Positions 48,946-59,393 of a stretch of 64,000 nt of DNA are shown piece after piece. How positions within the stretch are numbered: the first letter of the stretch is position 1; each line of letters opens with the position of its first letter. The stretch spans positions 3,474,001 to 3,538,000 of the forward strand of contig NC_092672.1 of the NCBI RefSeq assembly GCF_964355755.1. Direction: 5' to 3'. Below the pieces are notes generated by a model. That model had not been told where the DNA came from. It worked only from the letters and a program-made list of their open reading frames with translations, and searched no databases. The DNA comes from Antedon mediterranea (taxonomy: Eukaryota > Echinodermata > Crinoidea > Comatulida > Antedonidae). A program made the position numbers and the translations under genes.

Positions 48946-51900
48946 TTATGTTACAGTGGCATCTATCACATCATCATTCTCCATATCAAGGCTGTTCGGT
49001 GTTGATGTGATGTTCACTGGATCACCGTCAAAGCTTAGATTAATATTTTTCTCCGACACACCTATAAAATCACTGTACTGCTTTAAGAGCTTGCTAAAGT
49101 TGCTTGTCTGTGGAATAAAAAAATTATATGTACATCACATATATTGGTTCTGAAAAGAACTGTTGAGTTTCTCAACGTTTCGCAGGGCCGTAACCACCAG
49201 TACGGTTGGTAAGGTTTCAACCCTACTACTTTTTCACAGAGGCATATGACAACCCAGTGGCTTGAACAGAGATTGTTCACTTTTTGCGAAAACCGGGCCA
49301 TTTTAATTCTTGTGGCTACATTACTGTTTCAAACAATAAATGATGATCAGTTGTTTTACAAAAGTAATTCTTGGGTAGGATTCGAACCCATAACCTCCAC
49401 ATCACTAGCATGCATTTCATACAGAACCCCTACACCTGGCACTGAGCTTGTGCTGATGGCGGAAGATCACTAGGCTTAAGCCTAAAGAAGCATAGTAATC
49501 TGGCCCAACAGGATGTCATCAAATTATTTAACTAACTACTGGGAATTATGATCTTTAAACTACATTCTAGAAATGAGGCTGAAAACTGGACATTGTGGGT
49601 ATCATAAATAATTTGAATAATTTTAAACAAACCTTTGCAATTGATATTGTCGTGCAAGATGATTTAGCCAATCCCTGAATTTTAATACTAATCATCTGCT
49701 CTTGATCAACATGTTCAACCATAGAATTATTATTTTTAGCTTCCACAATTACACAATCTGAAAAAAAAAACAATTGTACCAATAATACAACCCAAAATGT
49801 ATGTTGGGATGTTTCTAGAAGATTGGACTGTCCCATTGCCAGGTAGGGAAACTTTCAATTCTTCTTTTCATATTGTTCTCTCATTTTAGGTTAAAGGGCT
49901 AATGTTGGTTTATCCAGGTTAAGCTAGCACAAAATAAACAAATACAACTTTAAATAAAAAAAAGTTTAAAGGTTTACAAAAAATTCATCTGTTCATATTG
50001 TTCCCCTCATTTCAGAGAAAACGGCTAATATTGGTTTATCCAGGTTAAGCTGGCACAAAATAAATAAAATACAATAAAAAAAAAAACATGTTTAAAGGTT
50101 TAACAAAAGTGTTTATATGCACACTCATTTTCAGAGAGAAGGGCTAATGTTGGTTTATCCAGGTAAGCTAAGCACAATATAAAACACAGGTTCAAACTTA
50201 CCAAGTATATGTGCTAGTTGTAGATTAAGTGAAGCGGGTGTGTCCGTCAGTTTAATGATTTGTTCGCCCCTCAACAACATAACCTGGTTCACATGGACAC
50301 CTTCATTTTCTGCTAACTCATCAAATACATTCTCAAAATTTTCCTCCTAAAAGAAAAAACGTAATCAGTTAAAAATAACAGACAAAATGCAAACTCAACC
50401 AAAATAAAAATTACAAACAAGACTTCATTAGCATACTGTAAATATATCATGATGCGATTTCTGTGTGAATGTTAATCTTGCTAAACTAAAATGATGATAG
50501 ATCATGATAGTTAAGTCACCATAGTTCATATGGACCAATTACTAAATTATTTAATATTTCAACATTTTAAAAGATTTATTTACTTAACAAGGTTTGAAGT
50601 TCAAGCAAATTTTAAATATGAATGCTGAATCACTCTCCACATTCAAACAACTCCTCAAATCCCCCCTTTTTAATTTGCACTTTCATAATTATTTGTTGTG
50701 CTTATTTCATTTTCTGTTGATTGTTGAGAACTAATTAGAGGCGCCCTACATTTTGCGCTATATTTGAACATATTATATAATTATAATCTGATGTGGCGTT
50801 CATAATGTATTTAATCAATTAAAAAACAAACCAACCATTCGCACAATTGTTCGATGTAATCCCGACTTGCTTCGTATTTTAACAACGATAGCTTTGCGTT
50901 GTTTCTTTGGACTTGGACTCTCGTCAATCAGGATTACCGGAGTAGCAGGACTCTCTTGAAATCTCCTTATACGGTAGTTATGAACAGCTTGACCAACATT
51001 CCTAAAAAAAAAATTATAATAATGAAATATAAAAATATAGATTTTACTACTACTGTACTTAGAGTCTATCCTCCTTGTGTTAAATGGAAGGGCTTAATTG
51101 TGTAAAGCTCTGTCTACACTATCAACCTTTATGTGACAAAAATGTGATGTGCCCATATATAGACATGATGATGTCATAACACTACACCATATTTAAACAT
51201 ATCACTACCACATTTGGGTACATCACACTTTTTTTGTCAAACTACAGTACTGTAGTTTGATAGTGTAGACAAGGCTTTAGTCAGTACTAAAATCAATGCC
51301 CAAGTCTACTTACTGTATAACCTGTGATAATTGTTGAGATGGCATCTGCTGTACACCTTCCAATTCTGGTGGTGGAGTTGGAGGTGAGGGTGATCCTCTG
51401 CTCTGTTGACTACTAAAAGAGAAAAAAAAGTACCACTTAAGTTGATGTCTACTCTACGACCTATGCTTATTGTGTCGTTGGTTGTTGACCTGAACCTATA
51501 AGATCTGCCAAAACTGTATTGAGGAATTACGCACACAGTGAATTGACATGACATTGAAAAGCAAATTGAAAGCTTTTTAAAATGTAGTCACCCTGGTCCC
51601 GATGATGAATTTGACAGGAGAGTCATCCTCTTATGGAATGCTCTGCCTACGGATGTAGTTTCATGTGCTACGGTGAACTCGTTTAAAACAAAACTTAACG
51701 TCGCATGGTCCAACCACCCGCTTAAGTTTTCACCTTATATTGAATATGATTTGATCGTTAAGAGGGGCAGTGCGTTGCCTTCGATCCCGTAAACAAAAGT
51801 GTACGGGAAACAAGTAAACAAGTAAGGCTGGCACAACGCATCCAGATAAAACCCCTAAATACCACCTCTAAACTTGAATATGCTATGGAAAGTGGAGGAG

Positions 51901-53511
51901 GACCTACTTGTTTAATTCCTCATCCGACTCAATCATAAGAATATCTGTATCAGGAGGTGTGCTTGGCGACTTTACTCTAGCACACTCTTCTCTAGTTGAT
52001 CTCCTTGTGTTTGTGTTTACTACTTCAATCTCTTCATCTGCAAGAAGTATCAATGATGGATTAGTATTAAATATTTGTACACAAAATATGGACTTATTCA
52101 CATTAAGCTCCTATGTACACCTTTTTATGTTGAAGTTCATAACTAATAACCAATTCATTTGTTGAATTTAACACTTTCTACAATACTGTAAAATATTCCT
52201 AATTGCATTCCTTGTAAGAACGGCTCATTAAAGATGTATTGTCTCCCAAAAACATAAAAAATGAAGCTTAATTAAATCAGACTTTGAATAGGTTATTTTG
52301 TAGTTTTAATAAAGTTAATCACTTCCGTACAAAAAAAAACCCGAAAAAAATAATGTTTTCACTTATAAAATGACAAAATAAATGGTTAAATTCAACCAAA
52401 AATCCATTGACTGGCAGCCAATTTGACTATTTTTTGCTTTAAATTACAGTTTTTTCAGGTAAATAACATTTTTTTTAGATCTAATTTTTGTTCAAAGTGG
52501 ATAACTATTATGTGACATTAAAATGGCATATTCAACAGAAAAATGTTTATTAATTATTTATTTAGGGGACAATACACCTTTAAACAAATGAGGGGAAAAA
52601 TATGTTTATAGCACAATGATCAATCCCTATTCAAGGGACACTTAGTCTTCTATCATAGGAACACTTTGTTTGGTCTCAACGGTGTCTCCTTAATAGGGAT
52701 TGTATTGTAATATAATAACCTGATACTGATAGTGTGACAACATCTTTCAACTTCTGTGAATGGATGTCAAAGTTTTTCACAGAGTAAAGATCACAACAAA
52801 CTGGTGCAGCTTTCAAATTTATTGGCTGTCGTTTTCTGGTAGCTTTTTTCTTTCCTTTCGGTTTCTGATTCTCAACCTGATAATAAAATAAAAATAATTT
52901 ATTTATTGAATTTCATAATCAAATATCCTTATATTATATATCTGATAGTGATACAACAATTAAAAAAAGCAAGAGGTTGGGTAGGCCATGGGGATCTGAT
53001 CCGGCAAAGAAGGGAAAATTATTAGAAATTAATAGTATGATAGTAATAGTAGTATAAAGGCCTACCTAGCTAGCTAAGTTGGAGCTACTATTACTGCTAA
53101 AGAATATGCCCTACCTTAGGCTAGGCCTCTAGTAGTAGAGCCTACCTACTACTGTACCTAGCCCCTAGTCTCTACTACTACTAGGCCTAGCCCTAATCTA
53201 GGCATATCCAGACACCACACACAGGAGTGGTGTTTAAGCCAGCAGCAGGCTATTTAGCCTACCTCCATATAGGCCTAGGCCTAGACTAGCCTACTATAGG
53301 CCTAGGCCTGGCAGCCTACTACTACTAGGCCAGGGCCTAGTACTAGGTAGGCCTACTACTACTACTAGCTAGGCTAGGCCTACTACTTTACTTATATTGT
53401 ATTACCCTACTGTAGGCCTAATAATAGCTTATGCATAGCTAAATTGGACGTTCAGCTTTTTATTTGTAAACGTATATTTAAAAAAAATATGTTTCTTACT
53501 TCTGTTTCCAT
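48946..53511 (-). CDS. NFATC2IP: NFATC2-interacting protein (NIP45/Rad60-Esc2 family), complete, 8 exons
   Basis: Exons in transcript order: 53500-53511, 52720-52876, 51908-52037, 51314-51412, 50836-51001, 50202-50346, 49633-49757 and 48946-49107. They sum to 996 nt (331 aa plus TAA) with all phases matching. The family couples SUMO pathway proteins to genome stability and, in vertebrates, NFAT-driven transcription; it is nuclear. The N-terminal half is basic then disordered, with SUMO-interacting-like hydrophobic-acidic motifs (TDILMIESDEE, TPVILIDES). Two ubiquitin/SUMO-like folds follow: residues about 172-240 (IVVKIRSKSGLHRTIVRM, VMLLRGEQIIKL) and about 258-331 (ISIKIQGLAKSSCTTISI, INLSFDGDPVN, LDMENDDVIDA). 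No diglycine end is present, as expected for a non-conjugated SUMO-like domain. Length is slightly under the vertebrate protein. The donor of exon 2 (G|GTTATT) is weak but frame-consistent. Confidence 0.92.
49187..49480 (-). mobile_element. tRNA-derived SINE-like element, family E, copy 2
   Basis: The plus-strand stretch GCCGTAACCACCAGTACGG, TTTTTCACAGAGGC, AACCCAGTGGCTTGAACAGA matches 8694-8835. It continues to TTGGGTAGGATTCGAACCCA, whose complement is a tRNA-like box B, about 50 nt before CACTGAGCTTGTG. It lies in an NFATC2IP intron. Confidence 0.68.
51105..51279. mobile_element. MITE family B, copy 8
   Basis: AAGCTCTGTCTACACTATCA and GTTTGATAGTGTAGACAAGG are the ends, with GATGTGCCCATATATAGACA and CCACATTTGGGTACATCACA inside. 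It lies in an NFATC2IP intron. Confidence 0.83.
51575..51835 (+). pseudogene. LINE ORF2 C-terminal remnant
   Basis: The plus strand encodes FDRRVILLWNALPTDVVSCA, TVNSFKTKLNVAW and SNHP. The pattern R...WN.LP..VV.A.SVN.FK..LD..W is the common C-terminal tail of Jockey/CR1-like reverse transcriptase ORFs. It ends at a TAA near 51790. No reverse transcriptase precedes it, so it is a 5'-truncated copy in an NFATC2IP intron. Confidence 0.7.
53060..53440. repeat. Low-complexity CTACTA / AGGCCTA-rich block
   Basis: Words CTACTACTA, TAGGCCTA and CTAGGC alternate irregularly for about 380 bp in the first NFATC2IP intron. AGGCCT palindromes are strongly over-represented by eye. No unit length is constant, so this is cryptically simple sequence rather than a clean satellite. 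Confidence 0.75.
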
Positions 53512-53790
53512 GTTTATTAAGTTTTTTGTTAAACTTTCCTTTTGTTTTTGTCGGAGAATTTTGAACTGGTGGTTAACCTTTGACCCAAAAGATATGAAAA
53601 CGCGCGGAAATTAAAATGATTCGTGACGAAATAATACGAAACGGATTCAATTCACGACGTCACGCTATTATGATTGTTTGTTGCGCCTCGTACGTTCCTT
53701 GTTATTTTAACATACTACAAATTACTTCGTAATTTACATACAACCTGTCCTATTGGTATATAAGTACTACTCTACTATAGGCGTTGTTGT
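53512..53790. promoter_or_regulatory. Head-to-head promoter region between NFATC2IP and the plus-strand gene
   Basis: About 275 bp separates the NFATC2IP ATG (minus) from the likely plus-strand start. It contains TTTCCGCGCG on the minus strand (53601-53610), an E2F-like site; GACGTCA (53656-53662), a near-CRE; and ATTGG (inverse CCAAT, 53752-53756) adjoining TATATAA (53757-53763). The TATA-like element sits about 30 bp before the first plausible plus-strand exon. Site function is inferred from consensus only. Confidence 0.55.
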
Positions 53791-53953
53791 CTCAGTCTTC
53801 TGATGATGAAAACGTGTCAAGACATTTTAAGGCAGTTTGCCTATTTTGGGTCATTCTTCAGTGTCTAATTTCAGGTTTATATAAAATCGATTTTAAAACT
53901 TTCATTTTTAAAATTTTTAAAGTTTATTTAACAATAGTAGTAGGCCTAATATA

Positions 53954-55210
53954 CAGTGGCGTATCCAGTAGGGGGGCCGGGGGGGCCCGGGCCCCCCCTG
54001 ATTTCGTTTCCGTCGGCACATCATCGCGGCCGTCGGCAAACAAAGGTGCCGGGGAAAAAAATAAACTATTTATTCTGACAATAATTGAACTGTAAACATA
54101 ATTCTTTTGAGTGTTTGTTTATTTACATATCATATCATCATTGATCCCTTCAGATCAACTATTTTTTATTTTCATTACATCTAACGAAACACGTTAAAAA
54201 TGTGCAGCACGTACGTACGGCCGTACGCGGTAGATTGTTTACTCAAAAGTCTTTGACCTTACCCTAAAACCTTGTTTTTGCATGCAGTTGAGCCTCTCAT
54301 GACCTGAGATTTGTATGTCTTTCCTACGCTAAGAGATTATATAGTTCCACATGCCATGTGCTTTTTTGTCTAAGATATATTTATTATAAGTGCCAAAAAC
54401 CCGGTTTTTTTTCTCGATATGAGGCCTTTATTATTCAAAATTTTTAAAGAAAAAGCACATATACCATAAAAAATATCCATGTATTTCATTTTTGGAACAG
54501 AATATTCCGTGAGGCTCAACTACAAAATCACCATTTTGTGATATGATGTCATCGTAAGCCAATCAAAGCTGAGCTTTCTCGCGATTGGCATTGCTCACGG
54601 TTGAATGATTTAGGATTCTAGCTGATTTGATTGGTGGATGCGAATCACCCGCAGCGGAATGTTTTCTCTCGCGCGTGTACCATGAATCTCTCTGATCGTT
54701 ACTACACAAAGTTAGAGCAATGAATTTGTCCGAATTCCGTTAAGTAAACAACTTTATATATTTTATAAGCATTTAATAACATGTTTTATTGATATTTCCA
54801 ATGGTGATATATAAAATAAATTACTAAAAAACGTAATTATATGTAATTATTTTAACCAAAAATGGCGTAGTTAATAGAATTGTCGACTGAGGCCGCAAAT
54901 TTTTTTAATTCTTTCGTGGCTAAAAACGATCATTTTCGGCAATGTTTTAGACCCTATATTTCGAAAACTACAAGTCAGATTTTCCTAATTCTTTCTTCAT
55001 TGTAATATGAATACAACATACTAACAGATAATGTTGGTTTGGTTTTAATTTTGCATCGTTATCCCATATAAGACAAAGACAATATGACTATGTAATCCTA
55101 GAACATATATTGATCAGAGACGTCGTGTATGTACAGATAATGACACCAATTTTGTCGGCAAATTGGCAATTCCCGGCCCCCCCAACTTCAAAATCCTGGA
55201 TACGCCACTG
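53954..55210. mobile_element. Non-autonomous hAT transposon, 1257 bp, with 8-bp target duplication
   Basis: Both ends carry the perfect 15-bp inverted repeat CAGTGGCGTATCCAG, and CTAATATA occurs directly outside each end (53946-53953 and 55211-55218). An 8-bp duplication and CAGTGGCG-type termini are hallmarks of hAT elements. A GGGGGGCCCGGGCCCCCC palindrome lies 20-45 bp inside the left end, and a C run lies inside the right end. No transposase frame is present. It sits in the first intron or 5' part of the plus-strand gene. Confidence 0.92.
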
Positions 55211-55987
55211 CTAATATAAATTTATAAAAGCGGTAAAAGCACTGCAACCTATAGCCTATAATTATAAAGTCAGTGAAGTCATTTTACAAGTGAAAACATT
55301 ATTTTTTTTTTCCTATGGAAGTGATTAACTTTTTAAAACTACAAAATAAGATATTCAAAGTCTGATTTAATTAATCTCCATTTTTCATGTTTTTGGCTAT
55401 ACATCTTTAAAGGTCATCTACAGTTTTTAGTGAGTACAGTTCTAGTAGGCCTACTAGGGGATCCTGCACCAAGGTAAAATAAACTATTTTTGGTTGATTT
55501 TAAACGGGGCCAACCCTACTAGCTTACAAGATAGCAGATGAAATGGTTCATATAAATCAAGTTACTTAAAAAAGGTACCACCGTAAGAAAAACAAAATAT
55601 GCATTGTTGAAATAAATAAACTTTATTACTAATTATTTAACATTGTCATCATTCTCATTATTAAATGGTTTATCAAAATATATTTACTAATAAATGGATG
55701 TTGCGGTTTTATCTCTTATCTGTATAGAATACTGACAGTATGCGTTATAGCTTTTCTAAATGTTTATACTTAGGCCTAAATTAACTGCAAATGAATTATT
55801 GCATTACAAAGTTCTCCTTTATTTTATCTCAAACATTTTGAATGAAATAAATGGGATGTTTGATTCCACTACGTTGATTTCTCCAAATATAATATATTAA
55901 TTGATAGATTACACGAACCCAGTCATTGGACTTTGAGATTTTTACTTGAACGTCAAAATAATTTATAAATTTGTTTTTGTTTTTTAG

Positions 55988-58536
55988 GCTGCTTCAACTG
56001 TTAAGTCAGTTACATGGGAAACATTAAATATTGACGACGACGACTTCGTCACCTACCCTGTAATTCAGGAAAATCCAGACACAGAAACCAGGACGAAAGA
56101 CAGCACAAACAAGGTGTAGTGACCACAACGAAATGGCCAGACAATCCAACTCAATGGATAGACTGAATCGAACACTATGAACGAGTTCAAATCTAGTTGC
56201 ATGTTAAAACTATTTGAACATTTGCCTAAGAAAAACAATATATGAAACCCCAAAACAATTTTTAGTCACGTGCAACACGACTCGGCTCACTATGTCAGTC
56301 GGATGGTCAGTTGGTTGGTAAACACTAGGCCTACAGAAACTAGAAACTAAAATTTGAGCAACTACATTCATATATCTGCAATCATAATTCACTACCTATG
56401 ATTTTGTTACGTTAACACAGTTTGTTATATTTTTAATTTTATAGAATTTAAATTTTTATTACCAATTCACACTTGCAATTTGTTTCACTTTTTTTACAGT
56501 AAATTCCTGAAGATGAGATTTAATATAAATGCTCCAGGCAGTAGTGCACAGAGATGGAATATTTCCGTACACACAAAGCAAAGGGACAGTGCCTCGTGTG
56601 GAATGTGTGTAGTGAAGGTAACTAATAGTATTATTAAATGATGGTGTTAATAATGGTGTTAATATATCAGTGTAAGAAATGTGAGGAAAACATTGTAAAT
56701 TAAATTCAGACAGACAGACAGACCAACATAGTGAACTACATAGTGAACTATAGAGTCAAAAAAATTAGGACATTTTAAGTTAAATTCATACATAAATCCT
56801 TTTTTTCTGAAGTTTGCAGGGGCAATAATTGAAGAAGGAACATTGATTTTACAGGCCGACTCCAAATCTGTACAACAGTACAGAAAAGACATTGGTTTGG
56901 AGATCTTAATGACATCTGGTAAATACTTTTGGATTTAGCTTGATTTAATTTGAATTCCAACTAAAAAAAGTGATGATCTGTTTTATACATCTAAAATAAA
57001 ATTGAACATTGTTTTTTATACTTCTATTAGATTGCGTGTGACAGTTGTATACCTGAATCTAATAAGTGGTTTCATCAAGATTCTCAATAAGAAAATTCAG
57101 GTGCTGCCAACCAAAATAATAAAATTAATTAATAATTAATAAAAAAATAAATAAAATGCATAGTTTTGAATTTAAAATTGTACATAATATTATGGCATTA
57201 TGAATACAATAATGTATTTTTGTATTGCTTCTATTAATTTCTCTTATTCGTCCACTTCCATTTACAGATATTAAAATTAAGGGAATGCACAATATCTGGT
57301 ATGCCTTTCATTGCCTTGTGTATGCCTTTCATTGTATACCTTCCATTGCCTTTTTTAATTCCATCATCCACCAGAAACTGATGTTCACAGGTTGCAACTA
57401 CAGAGCATAAACAAAGATGAAAGCGGGCAAATCATCCCATGTTACATAAACGGTAACTTGGATAACGACGTGGCTCAAGAAGCTTTAGCGGTGGGAGACC
57501 GTTTTATCGCAACTGAGGAGGAGACAATCTCCGCCTCTCAAGTAGTTCCAAAGTAAACTATCATTCCTTTTCCAAATAATTTAAAATGTAATTTATTTAA
57601 TTTTTAAATGTCAATCCAATTTTACAATTTGTTTTTGTATTTTGATTTTCAGATATTTACGAAAGTTAGTATGTTTCCAGTGGACGATATAGCAATAAAA
57701 CACTTTATTACACCGGATTGCCAGTTAAAAGAAGATTCAGTTTAATATTTCATAGTAGAAACCATGATTAATATGTCAATTATGTTTATGTTTATTTTAT
57801 CTGCTGATTTTGGAGTTTCTTGCTAATAAACAAAAGTTTGTTTACTTGTTTTCCTTTTTGTTTAGCTTGGAGATGTTTTAACGTTTAAAAGTACAAATGA
57901 AAGAGTCTAACACTAGAGTGCGACGACATCAAAATGGATGTGGCACTCTGGGGGCAAGTGGCCGAGGAAGGAAACCAACTCTTTATTGGCGAAAACATAT
58001 CAATAACGGTACTTATAAAAGAAAATAACAGTTTGGTTTCAACGCTGTCGAGCAAAATTTAAATAAATATGACTTTAATATATTAATATACTACGTTCAT
58101 GCATATTAGTGTGACAATGGAAAATGATTAGTACACATTGTTGGCCTTAGTAAAACATGACAATTGTACTTTGGCGGGTACATTGTATTAATGCAAAAAG
58201 TCGAAGTACATTCTGTTATTAAATTGTATTTTTCAGGTGTCTGAATCTAAAGAAAAAGTAGGAATTGTTATTGGTATTGATGATTCCAATGGGCATGTAA
58301 ATTTCAGACCACTGCTGCTCAGAGATTATACAATATTAACTATTTCAAGGTTATTGTCAATTGTTTATACGTTTTTTTTTCTTATAAGATACCCAATTGA
58401 AATTGTTTTAGAAAGTGGTCAAACTATTCTTGTGCCCGAAGAGGTGAACTTTAATGTCGATGCAAAGCTAACCATAAATATTAAGTTTACTATATCGAAA
58501 GAACGAGTAACACCCATTTCAATTGTACAGGAATGA
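55988..58536 (+). CDS. Unrecognised multi-exon gene with a C-terminal OB-fold-like region; apparent frame break
   Basis: Proposed exons: 55988-56113 (AASTVKSVTWETLNIDDDDF), 56500 or 56513-56617 (RFNINAPGSSAQRWNISVHT), 56813-56918 (FAGAIIEEGTLILQADSKSV), 57268-57298, 57391-57552 (LQLQSINKDESGQIIPCYIN), 57653-57668, 57866-58008 and 58237-58536. Splice phases join up to 57668. In 57866-58008 the frame LGDVLTFKSTNERV meets TAA near 57907, while LECDDIKMDVALWGQVAEEG runs in another frame to the donor and continues into 58237 (VSESKEKVGIVIGI). The DVALWGQVAEE motif resembles RPA1-type OB-folds, so DNA binding is possible; I do not recognise the protein. The 5' exon is unresolved (somewhere near 53790-53900). 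The last exon contains a 39-nt intron-like stretch. The break may be an assembly indel, an alternative acceptor at 57904, or gene decay. Confidence 0.55.
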
Positions 58537-58951
58537 ATAATAAAAAGAAAAATTTTACATTTGGTTGTGTTTTTTATTTAATTTGAAATTGTCTTATTTA
58601 TTTATTCATTCTGGTATAAAACTTACAACAAGTAGCCGCAAGGCTATAAACGTTGCATGTACAAAATTACTGTACAATATACTTGCATTTTTCATTTCAT
58701 TTCATTTCATTTATTTCAATATCATTATCGCAGCCTTAGCTGAATTACAAAGATATTTACATTTGTTCAATATTAAAATTTGTAAAAAAGTATAAAACCA
58801 ATGATAAAAAAATATAAAAAAGGAGGAAATTTACACAAGAAATACAATACAGGAACATTCAAAAAGTTTAGCTTAAAATATTAAAATAGAAAAAAAAACA
58901 CCTAAAAGCATCAATAAAAATCGCAAAGCTGTACTGGGTGATATATACAGA

Positions 58952-59227
58952 TTATTCATTTAGAAGCGAGATAAGGTATGGAATTGCACTTTTTCTATAT
59001 CTTTCAACTCTGCATTTGGGTTGTTGATACTTTACACGTCTTAGTTTCATGTTACTTACATTCTTCACTGGAAACCATTTTCCAAAATGAATACTTTTTG
59101 AACAATTCAGAGCAAACTTATAGCATAGATTACGCCTTCTATCAGATAAAGTGTCTAAAGAAAGATCATTGAGTGCTTGGTCATAACATATGTAGTCATT
59201 ACACAATATTATTCTGCATGAAAACAT
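58952..59227 (-). CDS. LINE ORF2, displaced C-terminal end
   Basis: It encodes SCRIILCNDYICYDQALNDL, SLDTLSDRRRNLCYKFALNC and GKWFPVKNV, ending PYLISLLNE. LSLxxLxxRRxxLCxxFA is the usual tail of CR1-type ORF2 after the Q.RAxRII.G motif. The preceding ORF stops at VQKRAFD, so the two parts were contiguous before the 59228-59393 insertion. Confidence 0.85.
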   Translation of the reverse strand: MFSCRIILCNDYICYDQALNDLSLDTLSDRRRNLCYKFALNCSKSIHFGKWFPVKNVSNMKLRRVKYQQPKCRVERYRKSAIPYLISLLNE

Positions 59228-59393
59228 TTTTTTGTAATATATTTGTAAATTTATATTTTAAGTTAGGGTGCCACAGATTAAAAGCTTTGCTTGCTTGTGG
59301 TTATCCTGTTTTTCACACTTTATTGTACTTAATCTTTTATTTATATTTTTAAGAATGTTGTGTGAAAAATAAAAGAATCAATCAATCAATCAA
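59228..59393 (+). mobile_element. Retroelement 3' tail inserted into LINE ORF2
   Basis: On the plus strand the segment ends TTGTGTGAAAAATAAAAGAA and (TCAA)n, with an AATAAA-type signal before the tail. It separates the two halves of the LINE ORF exactly at a conserved motif. It is a 5'-truncated copy of another LINE or SINE in the opposite orientation. TTTT(C/G)AT at both borders may be a short target duplication. Confidence 0.72.

Noticed and set aside
53784-54095. 103-codon plus-strand frame as a complete gene
   Set aside because: It has no ATG at its beginning and runs into the hAT element. Only its first 15-20 codons might be a real exon.
57660-57693. End of the unrecognised gene at KYLRKLVCFQWTI stop
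   Set aside because: A strong GTATGT donor occurs after KYLRKL and the following exons continue in a compatible phase. The short ending is more likely intron read-through, although not excluded.
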